Shown here: piece after piece, positions 34,104-43,590 of the stretch | Numbering within the stretch: position 1 is the first letter of the stretch | Layout: each line of letters opens with the position of its first letter | DNA from: Paracraurococcus ruber | GTDB lineage: Bacteria > Pseudomonadota > Alphaproteobacteria > Acetobacterales > Acetobacteraceae | Direction: 5' to 3' | Assembly (NCBI RefSeq): GCF_004353985.1 | Contig: NZ_SMOA01000011.1 | Span: 1 to 59,704 of the forward strand | Length of the DNA: 59,704 bases | Position numbers and translations under genes: made by a program | The notes under the pieces: generated by a model | The model's database searches: none | The model's input: the letters and a program-made list of their open reading frames with translations, nothing else | Told to the model about the DNA's origin: nothing

Positions 34104-34729
34104 TCAGGCGCGCGGCGGCGGCGTGCCCCTGGTCGAGGCCCTGCCGCGCGCCAAGGCCAGCACCGGGAACGCCGCGGCCGCCTGCCGGGCGGCCGCCTGG
34201 CCCGCGATGCGGCCACGGCTCGCCGGCCTCTGCCGCATGAGCTCCGCCATCGCGGCCGGCGCCGGCAGGCCGATGCCGAAGATGGCGATCGCCGCTGCCA
34301 CGAGGCCCAGGCCGGCAAAGGGGGCGAGAATGATTGCGCCCGCCTGCGGGGCGGCGGCGCCGGTTGCGAGACGATGGCGGCGCGGCAGGACGCGCAGCGG
34401 CAGATTGCCGGCGATGGACGCGAGCGCGGCCGTCGCCATCAGCAGCCCGGCCAGCCGCGTCGCCTGATCGCGTCTGAGGCCGATCCGCTGCACGCGGAGA
34501 GGACCCGGCATGAACCGGGCCCCGCCACCGAGGACAGCAGTGGCAGCAGCGCGCCCAGGAGGCGACGGGCATGCCGCGTGGATGGCGTGGTCTCGGCCGA
34601 TGGCGCGGCGGCCCCGCCGGCCCCCGGCATGCCCGCGCTGGGGCCCTGGTCGGGGCCGGGAAGGATGCGGAGCAGGAGCAGGGCGAAGGCGACGAGGCCG
34701 GCGAGCCCGGCTATGGCGCCGCTCGACAT
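34104..34729 (-). pseudogene. Decayed MFS exporter (central and C-terminal fragments)
   Basis: Two minus-strand fragments in different frames read as one major-facilitator protein. The first (about 34729-34540) contains GAIAGLAGLVAFALLLLRIL and, after a loop, RRLLGALLPLLSSVAG; the second (34511-34104) contains RDQATRLAGLLMATAALASI, then LAPFAGLGLVAAAIAIFGIG and ELMRQRPASRGRIAGQAAAR, which look like TM segments and loops 8 to 11. A frameshift lies near 34505-34545, and the N-terminal half is missing. It overlaps the start of a decayed N-hydroxylase on the other strand, so both probably come from a lost siderophore locus, in which MFS exporters are common. Confidence 0.6.
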
Positions 34730-34959
34730 TGTCGGGCTAGGGATCGGCCCAGCCGATCTGAGCCTTGCCGCGCTGTGCGCGGGGGCGCGCCCGCGTCCTC
34801 TTCCTCGACCGCAGGCCCGGCTTCGCCTGGCATCGCGGCATGATGCTGCCCGGCGCGCGGCTGCGATGCTCCTGGATCAAGGATCTGATGACGCCGGTGG
34901 CGCCGGCCTCGCGCCTCGGCTTCCTGTCCTGCCTCGCCGAACGCCGCCGCCTGCCCGGC
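34713..34959 (+). pseudogene. Decayed siderophore-type lysine/ornithine N-monooxygenase (N-terminal fragments)
   Basis: ATG 34713 opens MAPLDIVGLGIGPADLSLAAL, the FAD-binding N-terminus of lysine N6-/ornithine N5-monooxygenases. Near the G-run at 34781-34785 the reading shifts by one base and continues as RARVLFLDRRPGFAWHRGMM, then LPGARLRCSWIKDLMTPVAP and SRLGFLSCLAERRR, again the family sequence in the right order. After about 34959 no frame keeps homology, so the NADPH domain and C-terminus are gone or unrecognisable. An intact enzyme has over 400 residues. Two or more lesions and a decayed neighbour argue against a single sequencing error. Confidence 0.65.
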
Positions 34960-35291
34960 GGTGGCCTGTGGCGCCCTGGTTCCGGCGGCCGGCGCGGTGC
35001 GGGCGATCCGGGGCCACGCCGATACGCCGCCGGCACGCATCTCGACCCTCCCGCCTGCCGCGGGCGCCAGGAGGCCGAAGCCCGTGGCGCGGCGCGCCTT
35101 TGCCGCCCGCTGCGGCAAGCACTCTGCTGGTCGCCAGGACGGCCACGCCCCCGCCATTCGGCAGCCTTCCGACAGGGCCTGGCATCGCCAGTCCCGAGCG
35201 GAGCGACGCGCCGCGATCCATCCCCCATCGCCGAAGGCCCTGCGGCCCCTGGCGATGCGGGTTCCGGACACGCGAAGCCCCCGCAGGCGAG
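34960..35291. other. Probable remainder of the decayed N-monooxygenase, nothing recognisable
   Basis: 332 bp between the last recognisable monooxygenase residues and the stop of the binding-protein gene on the minus strand. No frame aligns by eye with the rest of the family; the tract may be scrambled remains or unrelated spacer. Confidence 0.35.
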
Positions 35292-36881
35292 TCAGCGGGG
35301 CCGTTCGATGTTCCACATCACCGGGAAGCCGAAGTCGATCACGCCGCGCAGTTCCGCCCGCCACACCGCCGGGCTGCGGAACTGGCCGCTGAGCGGGAAG
35401 GTGACGTTCTCGATCGCCAGGCGCTGCAGCTCCGCCGCCAGGGCCTTGCGCTTCGCCGGGTCGCCTTCGGCCGCATAGGCGTCGAGCACCGGCTTCATCG
35501 CCTCCACGCAATAGCCCCAGGGCTGGTTGTTGGAGCAGTTATAGCCGATGCCGACATTGGACAGCGGGTCGGCCATGTCGAAGCCGGTATAGACCACCGG
35601 CACCAGGTTCCAGCCGCCGCGCTCTATCGGCTCCCGCGCCACCCAGCGGCCGGCGATGGAGGACCAGTCGCTGGCCTGCACGTCCAGGTTGAAGCCCGCG
35701 CGCTTCAGACGGTCGATCACCACCAGCGCCATCGGGTTGATCAGCGCGGAATCCGCGGGCTGCAGGATGACGATGCGCTCGTTGCTGTAGCCGGCTTCCT
35801 TCAGCAGGGCGCGGGCGCGGTCGAGGCTGGCGCCGCGCAGCACCTCGGCGCCCGCATCGTTCGAATAGGTGGTGCCGCACATGTAGAGGCTGGCGCAGTC
35901 GGGCGAGGCCATGCCGTCCGCCAGGCCATGCGCCGCCACCACCTCCGCCCGGTCGAGCGCCGCCTGCACGGCCCTGCGCATCGTGACATTGTTGAAGGGC
36001 GGCAGGTGGTGGTTCAGCGACACGCCGCCGGTGATCTGCGCGATGCCGCCGGCCTGGGAGAGCACCAGGTTGCGGTCCCGTCGGAAGCGCGGGATGTAGT
36101 CGAAGGGCGCGTATTCCAGGTAGTCCACCTCGCCCTGGGTGATCGCCGCGGCGCGCAGCGACACATCGGTCATGGTCAGGAATTCGACCCGCTCGGCCAG
36201 CGGCCGCTTGCCGCCGGCCAGGCCGTCCGCCGCTTCCTCCCGCGCGCGATAGGCGGGGTTGCGGCGGAAGGCGGTGCGCTCGCCGGGCACCCAGGCGTCG
36301 CGGTCGAACAGGAAGGGGCCGCTGCCCATGATCTCCCGCACCGGCTGGGTGGGCGGCGTGGCGTTGGCGATGCGGGCCGGCATGACGAAGGGGACATGGA
36401 CGCTCGGCTTGCCCAGCGCCTCCACCACATGGCCGAAGGGGCGCGCGAGCTCGAGGACGAAGGTGGCGGGATCCACCACCGCGATCTCCCGCGTCGCCGC
36501 CAACAGCTGCCGGCCGATGGCGTCGCGCTGGCCCCAGCGCCGGATGGAGGCGACCGCATCCTCGGCGGTCACCGCCGTGCCGTCGTGGAATTCCAGGCCG
36601 GGGCGCAGCCGGAAGGTCCAGCGCAGCCGGTCCGGGCTGGCCTGCCAGCTCTCCAGCATCTGCGGCCGGTACTCGCCCTTCGAATCCATGGCGACCAGCG
36701 TGTCGAAGACCATGTAGGCGAAGTTGCGGGTGACGAAGCTCGGGCTGCTGATCGGGTCCAGGTTCTGCAGCCCGACATTGACGACGAGGCGGAGCGGCCG
36801 CTCGCGCGGCTGCGCCTCCGCGCCTGCCGCGGCCAGCGTGAGGACGGAAGCGGCCAGCAGGCCGCGCCAACTCGGTCGCAT
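35292..36881 (-). CDS. ABC transporter substrate-binding protein, peptide/nickel family 5 (orphan)
   Basis: 529 residues with a Sec signal MRPSWRGLLAASVLTLAAAG ending near AEAQ. Family 5 features: VGLQNLDPISSPSFVTRNFAY at the mature N-terminus, the signature region LRPGLEFHDGTAVTAEDAVAS, and GSGPFLFDRDAWVPGERTAF. It binds oligopeptides or other small organic ligands in the periplasm. No DppBCDF-type membrane genes are adjacent. It is the last gene of a minus-strand operon with a deacetylase-family hydrolase (14 bp gap) and two SDR dehydrogenases, which suggests that the ligand is the substrate of those enzymes. Confidence 0.92.
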   Translation of the reverse strand: MRPSWRGLLAASVLTLAAAGAEAQPRERPLRLVVNVGLQNLDPISSPSFVTRNFAYMVFDTLVAMDSKGEYRPQMLESWQASPDRLRWTFRLRPGLEFHDGTAVTAEDAVASIRRWGQRDAIGRQLLAATREIAVVDPATFVLELARPFGHVVEALGKPSVHVPFVMPARIANATPPTQPVREIMGSGPFLFDRDAWVPGERTAFRRNPAYRAREEAADGLAGGKRPLAERVEFLTMTDVSLRAAAITQGEVDYLEYAPFDYIPRFRRDRNLVLSQAGGIAQITGGVSLNHHLPPFNNVTMRRAVQAALDRAEVVAAHGLADGMASPDCASLYMCGTTYSNDAGAEVLRGASLDRARALLKEAGYSNERIVILQPADSALINPMALVVIDRLKRAGFNLDVQASDWSSIAGRWVAREPIERGGWNLVPVVYTGFDMADPLSNVGIGYNCSNNQPWGYCVEAMKPVLDAYAAEGDPAKRKALAAELQRLAIENVTFPLSGQFRSPAVWRAELRGVIDFGFPVMWNIERPR

Positions 36882-36895
36882 GGTCGGTTCCCTTC

Positions 36896-37726
36896 TCAGC
36901 GTGTCTCGTTGCGCGCGGCCCAGGCCTCGGCGATCTCGCCGCAGCTGGCGAACCAGACGCCGGGGAATTCGCGGATCCAGGCGATCATCTCCCGCAGCAG
37001 GGCGATCCGGCTGGGCCGGCCGCTGACCTGCGGGTGCATGACCAAGTTGTAGAGCCCGCCCCAGCGATGGATCTCCTGGAACTCGGTCTGGAAGACTTCC
37101 CTGATGTGGCTGTTCGGAAAGATCGGCCGGGGGCTCTTGATGGAGAACAGCGCATAGGGCGCGTCGTCCAGCGACCAGTGCCAGGGCAGCTCGATCGGAC
37201 CAGGGCGGCCATCCGGCATGCGGTGGCGATAGGGGTTGATGTCGTCCAGCAGCGACGAATCATAGGTGAAGCCATGCTTGTCGAGCAGGCGGATGAGGTT
37301 GTCGCTGGTCTCCCCGGCCGGCGACCGGTAGCCCTTCGGCACCACCCCCAGCACGCGCTTGAGGCTGTCCAGCCCGCGCTCCATCTCCTCCACCTCCTTG
37401 TCCGGGAAGGCGGGGTCGATCCAGGCATGGGAATAGCTGTGGTGGCCGATCTCATGGCCCTCCCGCAGGACCATCTCGCAGCGGTCGGTGTGGTTCTCCA
37501 CCGTCCAGCCGGGGATGAAGAAGGTGGCGGGGACGCCGGCATCCTTCAGCGTCTCGAGGATCTTCGGCACGCCGACCTTGGCGCCGTACTTCCCCTGGCT
37601 GAGGATGCCGGGGCGGCGGATGTTGTCGGGGTCGCGCGCCATCCACAGCGTCTCGGCGTCGAAGTCGAAGGTCAGCGCCACGGCGACCCGGGCGCCGTTC
37701 GGCCAGTTCACGCGCATGTCGATCAT
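36896..37726 (-). CDS. Polysaccharide-deacetylase-family hydrolase (PuuE-like)
   Basis: 276 residues, a NodB-homology domain without a signal peptide, so cytoplasmic. Motif 1 is VALTFDFDAET (metal-binding/catalytic Asp), motif 2 is HEIGHHSYSHAW, motif 3 is GYRSPAGETS, followed by the C-terminal motif LVMHPQVSGRPSR. The lack of a signal and the FDFDAE form fit the subgroup that contains the allantoinase-like PuuE, so the substrate may be a cyclic amide or N-acyl small molecule rather than a polysaccharide. Its ATG shares one base with the stop of the upstream SDR gene (TGATG). Confidence 0.88.
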   Translation of the reverse strand: MIDMRVNWPNGARVAVALTFDFDAETLWMARDPDNIRRPGILSQGKYGAKVGVPKILETLKDAGVPATFFIPGWTVENHTDRCEMVLREGHEIGHHSYSHAWIDPAFPDKEVEEMERGLDSLKRVLGVVPKGYRSPAGETSDNLIRLLDKHGFTYDSSLLDDINPYRHRMPDGRPGPIELPWHWSLDDAPYALFSIKSPRPIFPNSHIREVFQTEFQEIHRWGGLYNLVMHPQVSGRPSRIALLREMIAWIREFPGVWFASCGEIAEAWAARNETR

Positions 37727-38508
37727 CAGGGATGCTCCGGTCGGATCTCGTCGTCGGGCGGCGCATGCCGCCCCGCCAGCCAGCCGCCGTCCACGCCGAT
37801 CACCTGGCCGGTGACGTAGGAGGCATCGTCCGAGGCGAGGAAGGCGATCACCGCCGCCACCTCCGCCGGCCGCGCGGCGCGGCGCAGCGGCGTCGGCGCC
37901 AGCACGGCGCGGCGATAGTAGTCCCGCTGCAGATGGCCCTCGGTCATCGCCGTCTCGATCACCCCGGGCGCGACCGCATTCACCAAGATGCCGGCGGGGC
38001 CGAGTTCGGCGGCAAGCTGCCGCGTCATCTGCGCGACGCCGGCCTTGGCGACGGCATAGGCCGTGGTGCCGGGCACGCCGGCGATGCCGAAGGTGGAGGA
38101 GACGGAGACGATCCGCCCGCCCGGCCGCGGCAGGTGCGGCAGCACCGCCCGCGTCATGCGCAGCACGGCCTTCAGGTTGGTGTCCAGGAAGCGGTCGATC
38201 AGCGCGTCGTCGGACTCCGCCAGCGGCTTCGACCCGCCGATGCCGGCATTGTTCACCAGGATGTCGACGCGGCCGAAGGCGTCCAGCGCCGCCCGCGCCA
38301 GCCGCTCCGGCGCCCCCGCCCCGGTCAGGTCGAGAGCGAGGGATGCGCCGCCGACGGAAGCCGCGGTCTCCGCCACCTCCGGCAGGCGGTCGGCCAGCAG
38401 CACTTGCGCGCCGTCGGCCGCCAGGCGGGCGGCGGTGGCGGCGCCGATCCCGCGCGCCGCGCCGGTGACGATGGCGACGCGGCCGGCGAACCGATTGGGG
38501 TCAGGCAA
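37726..38508 (-). CDS. SDR-family NAD(P)-dependent oxidoreductase A
   Basis: 260 residues from TTG 38508, which has GGAGG five bases upstream; an in-frame ATG at 38520 lacks an SD. Motifs: TGAARGIG cofactor glycine loop near residue 13, NNAGIGG, catalytic Ser in VSVSSTFG, and YAVAK with the catalytic Tyr and Lys. It is a classical SDR that interconverts an alcohol and a ketone. It overlaps the preceding SDR gene by 8 bp and shares one base with the deacetylase start, so four genes form one tight operon. Substrate unknown. Confidence 0.9.
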   Translation of the reverse strand: MPDPNRFAGRVAIVTGAARGIGAATAARLAADGAQVLLADRLPEVAETAASVGGASLALDLTGAGAPERLARAALDAFGRVDILVNNAGIGGSKPLAESDDALIDRFLDTNLKAVLRMTRAVLPHLPRPGGRIVSVSSTFGIAGVPGTTAYAVAKAGVAQMTRQLAAELGPAGILVNAVAPGVIETAMTEGHLQRDYYRRAVLAPTPLRRAARPAEVAAVIAFLASDDASYVTGQVIGVDGGWLAGRHAPPDDEIRPEHP

Positions 38509-39277
38509 GCCGTCCTCCATCCACGGGCAGGGCGACGCCGGTGACGAAGCCGGCGGCGTCCGAGAGCAGGAACAGCACCGTGCCCGCCACCTCCTCCGCC
38601 GTGCCGAAGCGGCCCATCGGGTGGCGGGCACGGAAGGCGGCCTCGCGTGCCGCGCGCGCCTCGGAATCGCCTGCCGCGGCGAAGGTCGCTTCCAGCATCG
38701 GCGTCTCGATCGACCCGGGGCAGACGCAGTTCACCCGGATGTTCTCCGCCGCATGGGTCAGCGCCAGGCTCTTCGTCAGCATCACCACCGCGCCCTTGCT
38801 GGCCGAATAGGCCGGCAGCGTCGCGGAGCCGGCGAGGCCGGCGGTGGAGGCGAACAGCACCATCGCGCCGCGCCCGGCGGCGCGCATCGCCGGAAGCACG
38901 GCCCGCACCGTCAGCCAGGTGCCCTTGACGTTCACGTCGAACAGCCGGTCCCATTCGGCCTCGGTCGCCTCATCGGCCGGGCGGGCGGGGCCCAGCATTC
39001 CGGCGGCGGTGACCAGCAACGAGACGGGGCCGAGCGTGGCGGCCAGCCGCGCCGCCGCATCGAGATCGCGGGCCGAGGTGACGTCGCCGGTGGCGCAGAG
39101 CGCGCCCGGGCATGCCGCCGCTGTCTCGGCGAGGCCCGCCGCGTCGCGGTCGAACAGCAGCAGCCGCGCGCCGTCCCGGGCCAGGCCCTGGGCGGCGGCG
39201 CGGCCGAGGCCGGAGGCGGCGCCCGTGACGAAGCCGATGCGTCCCGCGAACCGGCCCTGCCCCTCGCCCTCCGCCAT
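38501..39277 (-). CDS. SDR-family oxidoreductase B
   Basis: 258 residues, a classical SDR: TGAASGLG near residue 19, a modified NAG motif (VTAAG), catalytic Ser in LFASTAG and YSASK with Tyr and Lys. It is the first gene of the operon SDR B, SDR A, deacetylase-like hydrolase, family 5 binding protein. Two dehydrogenases in series suggest stepwise oxidation or epimerisation of the imported compound (inference). Start ATG 39277. Confidence 0.9.
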   Translation of the reverse strand: MAEGEGQGRFAGRIGFVTGAASGLGRAAAQGLARDGARLLLFDRDAAGLAETAAACPGALCATGDVTSARDLDAAARLAATLGPVSLLVTAAGMLGPARPADEATEAEWDRLFDVNVKGTWLTVRAVLPAMRAAGRGAMVLFASTAGLAGSATLPAYSASKGAVVMLTKSLALTHAAENIRVNCVCPGSIETPMLEATFAAAGDSEARAAREAAFRARHPMGRFGTAEEVAGTVLFLLSDAAGFVTGVALPVDGGRLA

Positions 39278-39342
39278 GGCCCGCCCCCGCGTGCTGCGCC
39301 GTGGGATGGTGCGGCGAACCCGTCAGCCGGGCAAGACGCCGG

Positions 39343-39442
39343 ATCGGATCGCCGAAGGGCGCATGCCTGGAGGCGTGAATCCGATCCGCATGGCATCGGA
39401 TCGCCGAAGGGCGCATGCCTGGCGGCGCGACGCCGATCCGCC
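39343..39442. repeat. Two tandem 48-bp repeats, 52-bp period
   Basis: Positions 39343-39390 and 39395-39442 match at 43 of 48 bases. Each unit begins CGGATCGCCGAAGGGCGCAT and ends with CGATCCG, giving 7-bp inverted ends. It lies between the EamA stop (39452) and the SDR operon start (39277), on the upstream side of that operon, so it may act as a terminator-like or protein-binding REP element. Confidence 0.8.
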
Positions 39443-39451
39443 GCATCGGCG

Positions 39452-40360
<909 letters not shown>

Positions 40361-40467
40361 GCACCCTGTCCCGCTGCAAGGCCGCAGCATAGCGGCTGCG
40401 GCGCAGCGCGTCCCGCCGCGCATTGCTCACGGCTGCGATGGAATGCCGCCGCCGGGGACGGGGCCGC

Positions 40468-41916
40468 TCAGGGTCGGGCGATGGCATCCGGCACGAAGAA
40501 GGGCGTGGCCTCCAGCTCCGGCTCGGCGAAGGCTTCCAGCGCCGCCCGCACCGCGCCCAGATCCTCCCGGAACAGGTGCTGCGCGACGGCATGCGCCAGC
40601 CGTTCCGCGCCCACCGAGGCGCCGGGGATGTCGGAGGCGATGGCGCCGAGGCTTGCCATCGCCGCGTGGCTGAACAGGTGGATGCGGCCCAGGCCCGGCA
40701 CCGCCCCGGGCTGGCGCGGCTCCAGCTCGAAGCCCTCGCCCAGCCAGGGGAAGCGCGCCAGCTCCGGCCGGCGCAGCGCCGCCGGCGGGTCGTAGCGGTC
40801 GCCCCACAGCGCGACCTCGGCGGACAGGTCGCCGAGCTCCGCGATCCGGCCGCCATCCACCACGAAGCCGGTGCCGATGATGAGGAAATCCGCCCGCGCC
40901 TCCCGCCCCTCCGGCAGGGTCAGTACCACCTCCGCGCCCGCTGCCCGCGCCGCCAGCACCGGCGTGGCGAAATGGATGCGGAAGCCGTCGTTGCGCAGCG
41001 TGCGCAGCACCGTCTCATGCGGCGGCGGCGCCTGCAGGTCGTGCATATAGGCCAGCAGCCGCCATTTCTCGGCGGGCGGCAGGCCGGCCCAGCCCTCGAA
41101 GAAGCCCATGCTGGCGCTGCCGCGGCCCTTGTTGACCTGCGGCAGGTGGCGGCGGCGCACATGCATGTCGACCGAGGCGGCGCCGGCTTCCAGCGCGGTC
41201 GCGGCATTGTCCCAGGCGCTGGCGCCGGCGCCCAGGACCGCCACCCGCCTGCCGCGCAGCGCGGCGAAGTCGATGGCGACGGAACTGTGCGCGGCCAGGC
41301 GGGGGACCAGCGCGGGATCGATGCCGGGCGGGATGAAGGCCCCGCCGGTGCCGGCGCGGCCGGTCGCCAGCACCACGCGCCGGGCATGCAGCACCCGCTC
41401 GCCCTCGGGCGTCGCCAGATGCGCCGTCACCCGGCCTTCGGCCGGCGCCAGCCGCCGCACCGCGACGCCGTTGCGCACCGGCAGGTCCAGCATGCGGCGG
41501 ACCCAGAGGATGTAGTCCTGCCAGTCGGCATTCGGGATCTTGTACAGCCGCTCCCAGCCCGCCTCGCCATGCCGCGCCTCGTACCAGGCGCGGAAGGTGA
41601 GGGAGGGGACGCCCAGCGGGATGCCGGGCAGGTGCTTCGGGCTGCGCAGCGTCTCCATCCGGGCAAAGGTCACCCAGGGGCCTTCCAGCCCCGCCGGCGC
41701 GGCATCCACCACCTGGATGTTGCCCAGCCCCTTCATGCGCAGCGCGCCGGCCGCCGCCACCCCGTACATGCCGGCGCCCACCACCAGCACGTCGGGCATG
41801 GGCGCGCCATCCGGCCCCAGGACGGTCGCGGTCCAGTTGGCGGGCGGGTAGTTCAGCAGGGCAAGGTCGCGCGCCACGCGGCGCTCATGCACGGCGAGGG
41901 GGTCGAGGGCATCCAT
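40468..41916 (-). CDS. FAD/NAD(P)-binding oxidoreductase, flavin-monooxygenase-like
   Basis: 482 residues from ATG 41916. Two dinucleotide-binding folds: VLVVGAGMYGVAAAGALRM (about residue 44, FAD) and RVAVLGAGASAWDNAATAL (about residue 220, NADPH), plus a late ADFLIIGTGFVVDGG segment. The architecture resembles class B flavoprotein monooxygenases such as the YUCCA/FMO and Baeyer-Villiger types, although no clear fingerprint was found between the folds. It is divergent from the P450 gene across 83 bp, so they may share regulation. Substrate unknown. Confidence 0.83.
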   Translation of the reverse strand: MDALDPLAVHERRVARDLALLNYPPANWTATVLGPDGAPMPDVLVVGAGMYGVAAAGALRMKGLGNIQVVDAAPAGLEGPWVTFARMETLRSPKHLPGIPLGVPSLTFRAWYEARHGEAGWERLYKIPNADWQDYILWVRRMLDLPVRNGVAVRRLAPAEGRVTAHLATPEGERVLHARRVVLATGRAGTGGAFIPPGIDPALVPRLAAHSSVAIDFAALRGRRVAVLGAGASAWDNAATALEAGAASVDMHVRRRHLPQVNKGRGSASMGFFEGWAGLPPAEKWRLLAYMHDLQAPPPHETVLRTLRNDGFRIHFATPVLAARAAGAEVVLTLPEGREARADFLIIGTGFVVDGGRIAELGDLSAEVALWGDRYDPPAALRRPELARFPWLGEGFELEPRQPGAVPGLGRIHLFSHAAMASLGAIASDIPGASVGAERLAHAVAQHLFREDLGAVRAALEAFAEPELEATPFFVPDAIARP

Positions 41917-41999
41917 GGCCGCATTCTGCCGCAGCGCCGGCGGCGGGGCCATGCGCCGCGCGCCCTGGCGCCGGGCGCGCGGCGGGCCAGATCCCTGGC

Positions 42000-43343
42000 A
42001 TGACCCCGAGCGACGCCCTGGCCGACGCCTTCCCCGCCGCATTCCTGCCGCCGGCGCCGCCGGTGCCGGCGGCGGCGCCCGGCATCCTGGCGCAACTCCG
42101 CCTGTTCCGCCGCAACGTCCCAGCCACTTGGCCGCGCCGCGCCTATGAGGATGCAGTCTACCAGCGCCCCTTCCTCGGCCGCCGCAGCCTGCTGCTGAAC
42201 GACCCCGCCGCCATCCGGCACGTGCTGGTGGAGGCGACGGAGCGCTACCGACGCACGCCCGCCACCCTGCGCGTGCTCGGCCCGCTGCTCGGCCAGGGCC
42301 TGGTGCTGAGCGAGGGTGCGGCCTGGCGCCTGCAGCGGCGCACCCTGGCCCCCGCCTTCGCCCCGCGTGCGGTGGCGCTGCTGCTGCCGCATATCCACGC
42401 CGCGACCGAGGATGTCCTCGGCGCGCTGGATGCGCGGGCACCGGTCGACCTGCTCGGCGTCACCCAGGGCCTGGCGCTGGAGATCGCCGGGCGCAGCATG
42501 GTCTCGCTCGGCATGGCGCGCTGGCGCGGAAGGCTGCGGACGCTGCTGGACGCCTATGGCCGCCATGCCGGCGTCCATCTGCCCGACATCCTGCTGCCGC
42601 CCGCGGTGCCGACGCCCTGGGACCTGCCGCGCCGGCGGATCGGCCGGCGCTGGATGGCGCTGGTGGCGGAGATCGTCGCCGCCCGGCAGGCGGAACCGCG
42701 GGCGGACGGGCCGCGGGACCTGCTGGACCTGGTGCTGGCGGCGCGCGACCCGGAGACCGGCCGCGCATTCTCCCCGGCCGAGGTGCGCGACCAGGTGGCG
42801 ACCCTGTTGCTGGCCGGGCATGAGACGACGGCGCTGGCGCTGTTCTGGTGCTGCGTGCTGCTGGCGCAGGCGCCGGGCTGGCAGGACCGCGTGGCGGCGG
42901 AGGCCGGCGCGGCGGAGCAGCCGGTCACCCGCGCGGTGATCGAGGAGGCGATCCGGCTCTACCCGCCCGCCTTCACCCTGGCGCGGCTGGCGATCGAGGC
43001 CGACGAGGTGCCTGGGGCGCGGCTGCGGCGCGGCGACGTGGTGCTGATCGCGCCCTGGGTGCTGCACCGGCATCGCCGGCTGTGGCAGGCGCCCGAGGCC
43101 TTCGACCCGCGCCGCTTCCTGCCCGGCGCGCCGGCGCCGGAGCGCTTCGCCTATCTGCCCTTCGGCGCCGGCCCGCGGGTCTGCATCGGCGCGCAATTCG
43201 CCATGGCGGAGGCGATGATCGCCCTGGCCGGCCTGGTGCGGCGCTGGCGGGTGGCGCTGGTGACGGACCGGCCGGTGCTGCCGGTGGCGGTGACGACGAC
43301 GCAGCCGGACCACCGGCCGCTCTTCCGCCTCATCCCGCGCTGA
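42000..43343 (+). CDS. Cytochrome P450
   Basis: 447 residues. Oxygen-binding I-helix AGHETT at 272-277, K-helix Glu316-x-x-Arg319 in EEAIRLYPP, and heme loop [14 protein letters not shown] with Cys395 as heme ligand. The pattern [13 protein letters not shown] and the heme loop place it near CYP4/CYP102-like fatty-acid or terpene hydroxylases rather than CYP101 types (inference). No signal or membrane anchor is visible, so it is soluble. No ferredoxin or reductase gene is adjacent. Divergent from a flavoprotein and 247 bp upstream of an acyl-CoA dehydrogenase gene. Confidence 0.94.
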   Translation: MTPSDALADAFPAAFLPPAPPVPAAAPGILAQLRLFRRNVPATWPRRAYEDAVYQRPFLGRRSLLLNDPAAIRHVLVEATERYRRTPATLRVLGPLLGQGLVLSEGAAWRLQRRTLAPAFAPRAVALLLPHIHAATEDVLGALDARAPVDLLGVTQGLALEIAGRSMVSLGMARWRGRLRTLLDAYGRHAGVHLPDILLPPAVPTPWDLPRRRIGRRWMALVAEIVAARQAEPRADGPRDLLDLVLAARDPETGRAFSPAEVRDQVATLLLAGHETTALALFWCCVLLAQAPGWQDRVAAEAGAAEQPVTRAVIEEAIRLYPPAFTLARLAIEADEVPGARLRRGDVVLIAPWVLHRHRRLWQAPEAFDPRRFLPGAPAPERFAYLPFGAGPRVCIGAQFAMAEAMIALAGLVRRWRVALVTDRPVLPVAVTTTQPDHRPLFRLIPR

Positions 43344-43590
43344 GGTGCGGCCCGCGGACACGCATCGTGGCCATGGCGCCCCCGCATGGCCGGCCGGCAT
43401 GGCCCGCGACCGGGCGAGGGACCGGCCGCGCCCGGCGCCTGGGCGAACCGGGGGACGAGGCAGCCTCGCGGCGCCGGGCGCGGCCGGGGCGGCGCCGGGG
43501 CCGGTCGGGCGCCCTGCCGCGCCTGCATCTGGCGGGGCGGGCCGCTCTGGCGCATCCTGCGCCCACGGCCAGGACGACGGGGAAGCGCCA

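Noticed and set aside
33591-37052. 1153-codon plus-strand open frame
   Set aside because: Only its short stretch at 34713-34770 reads as protein (N-hydroxylase start). The rest is antisense to the family 5 binding protein.
39343-39442. CRISPR-like array
   Set aside because: Only two units with a 4-bp gap and no unique spacers; no cas gene nearby.
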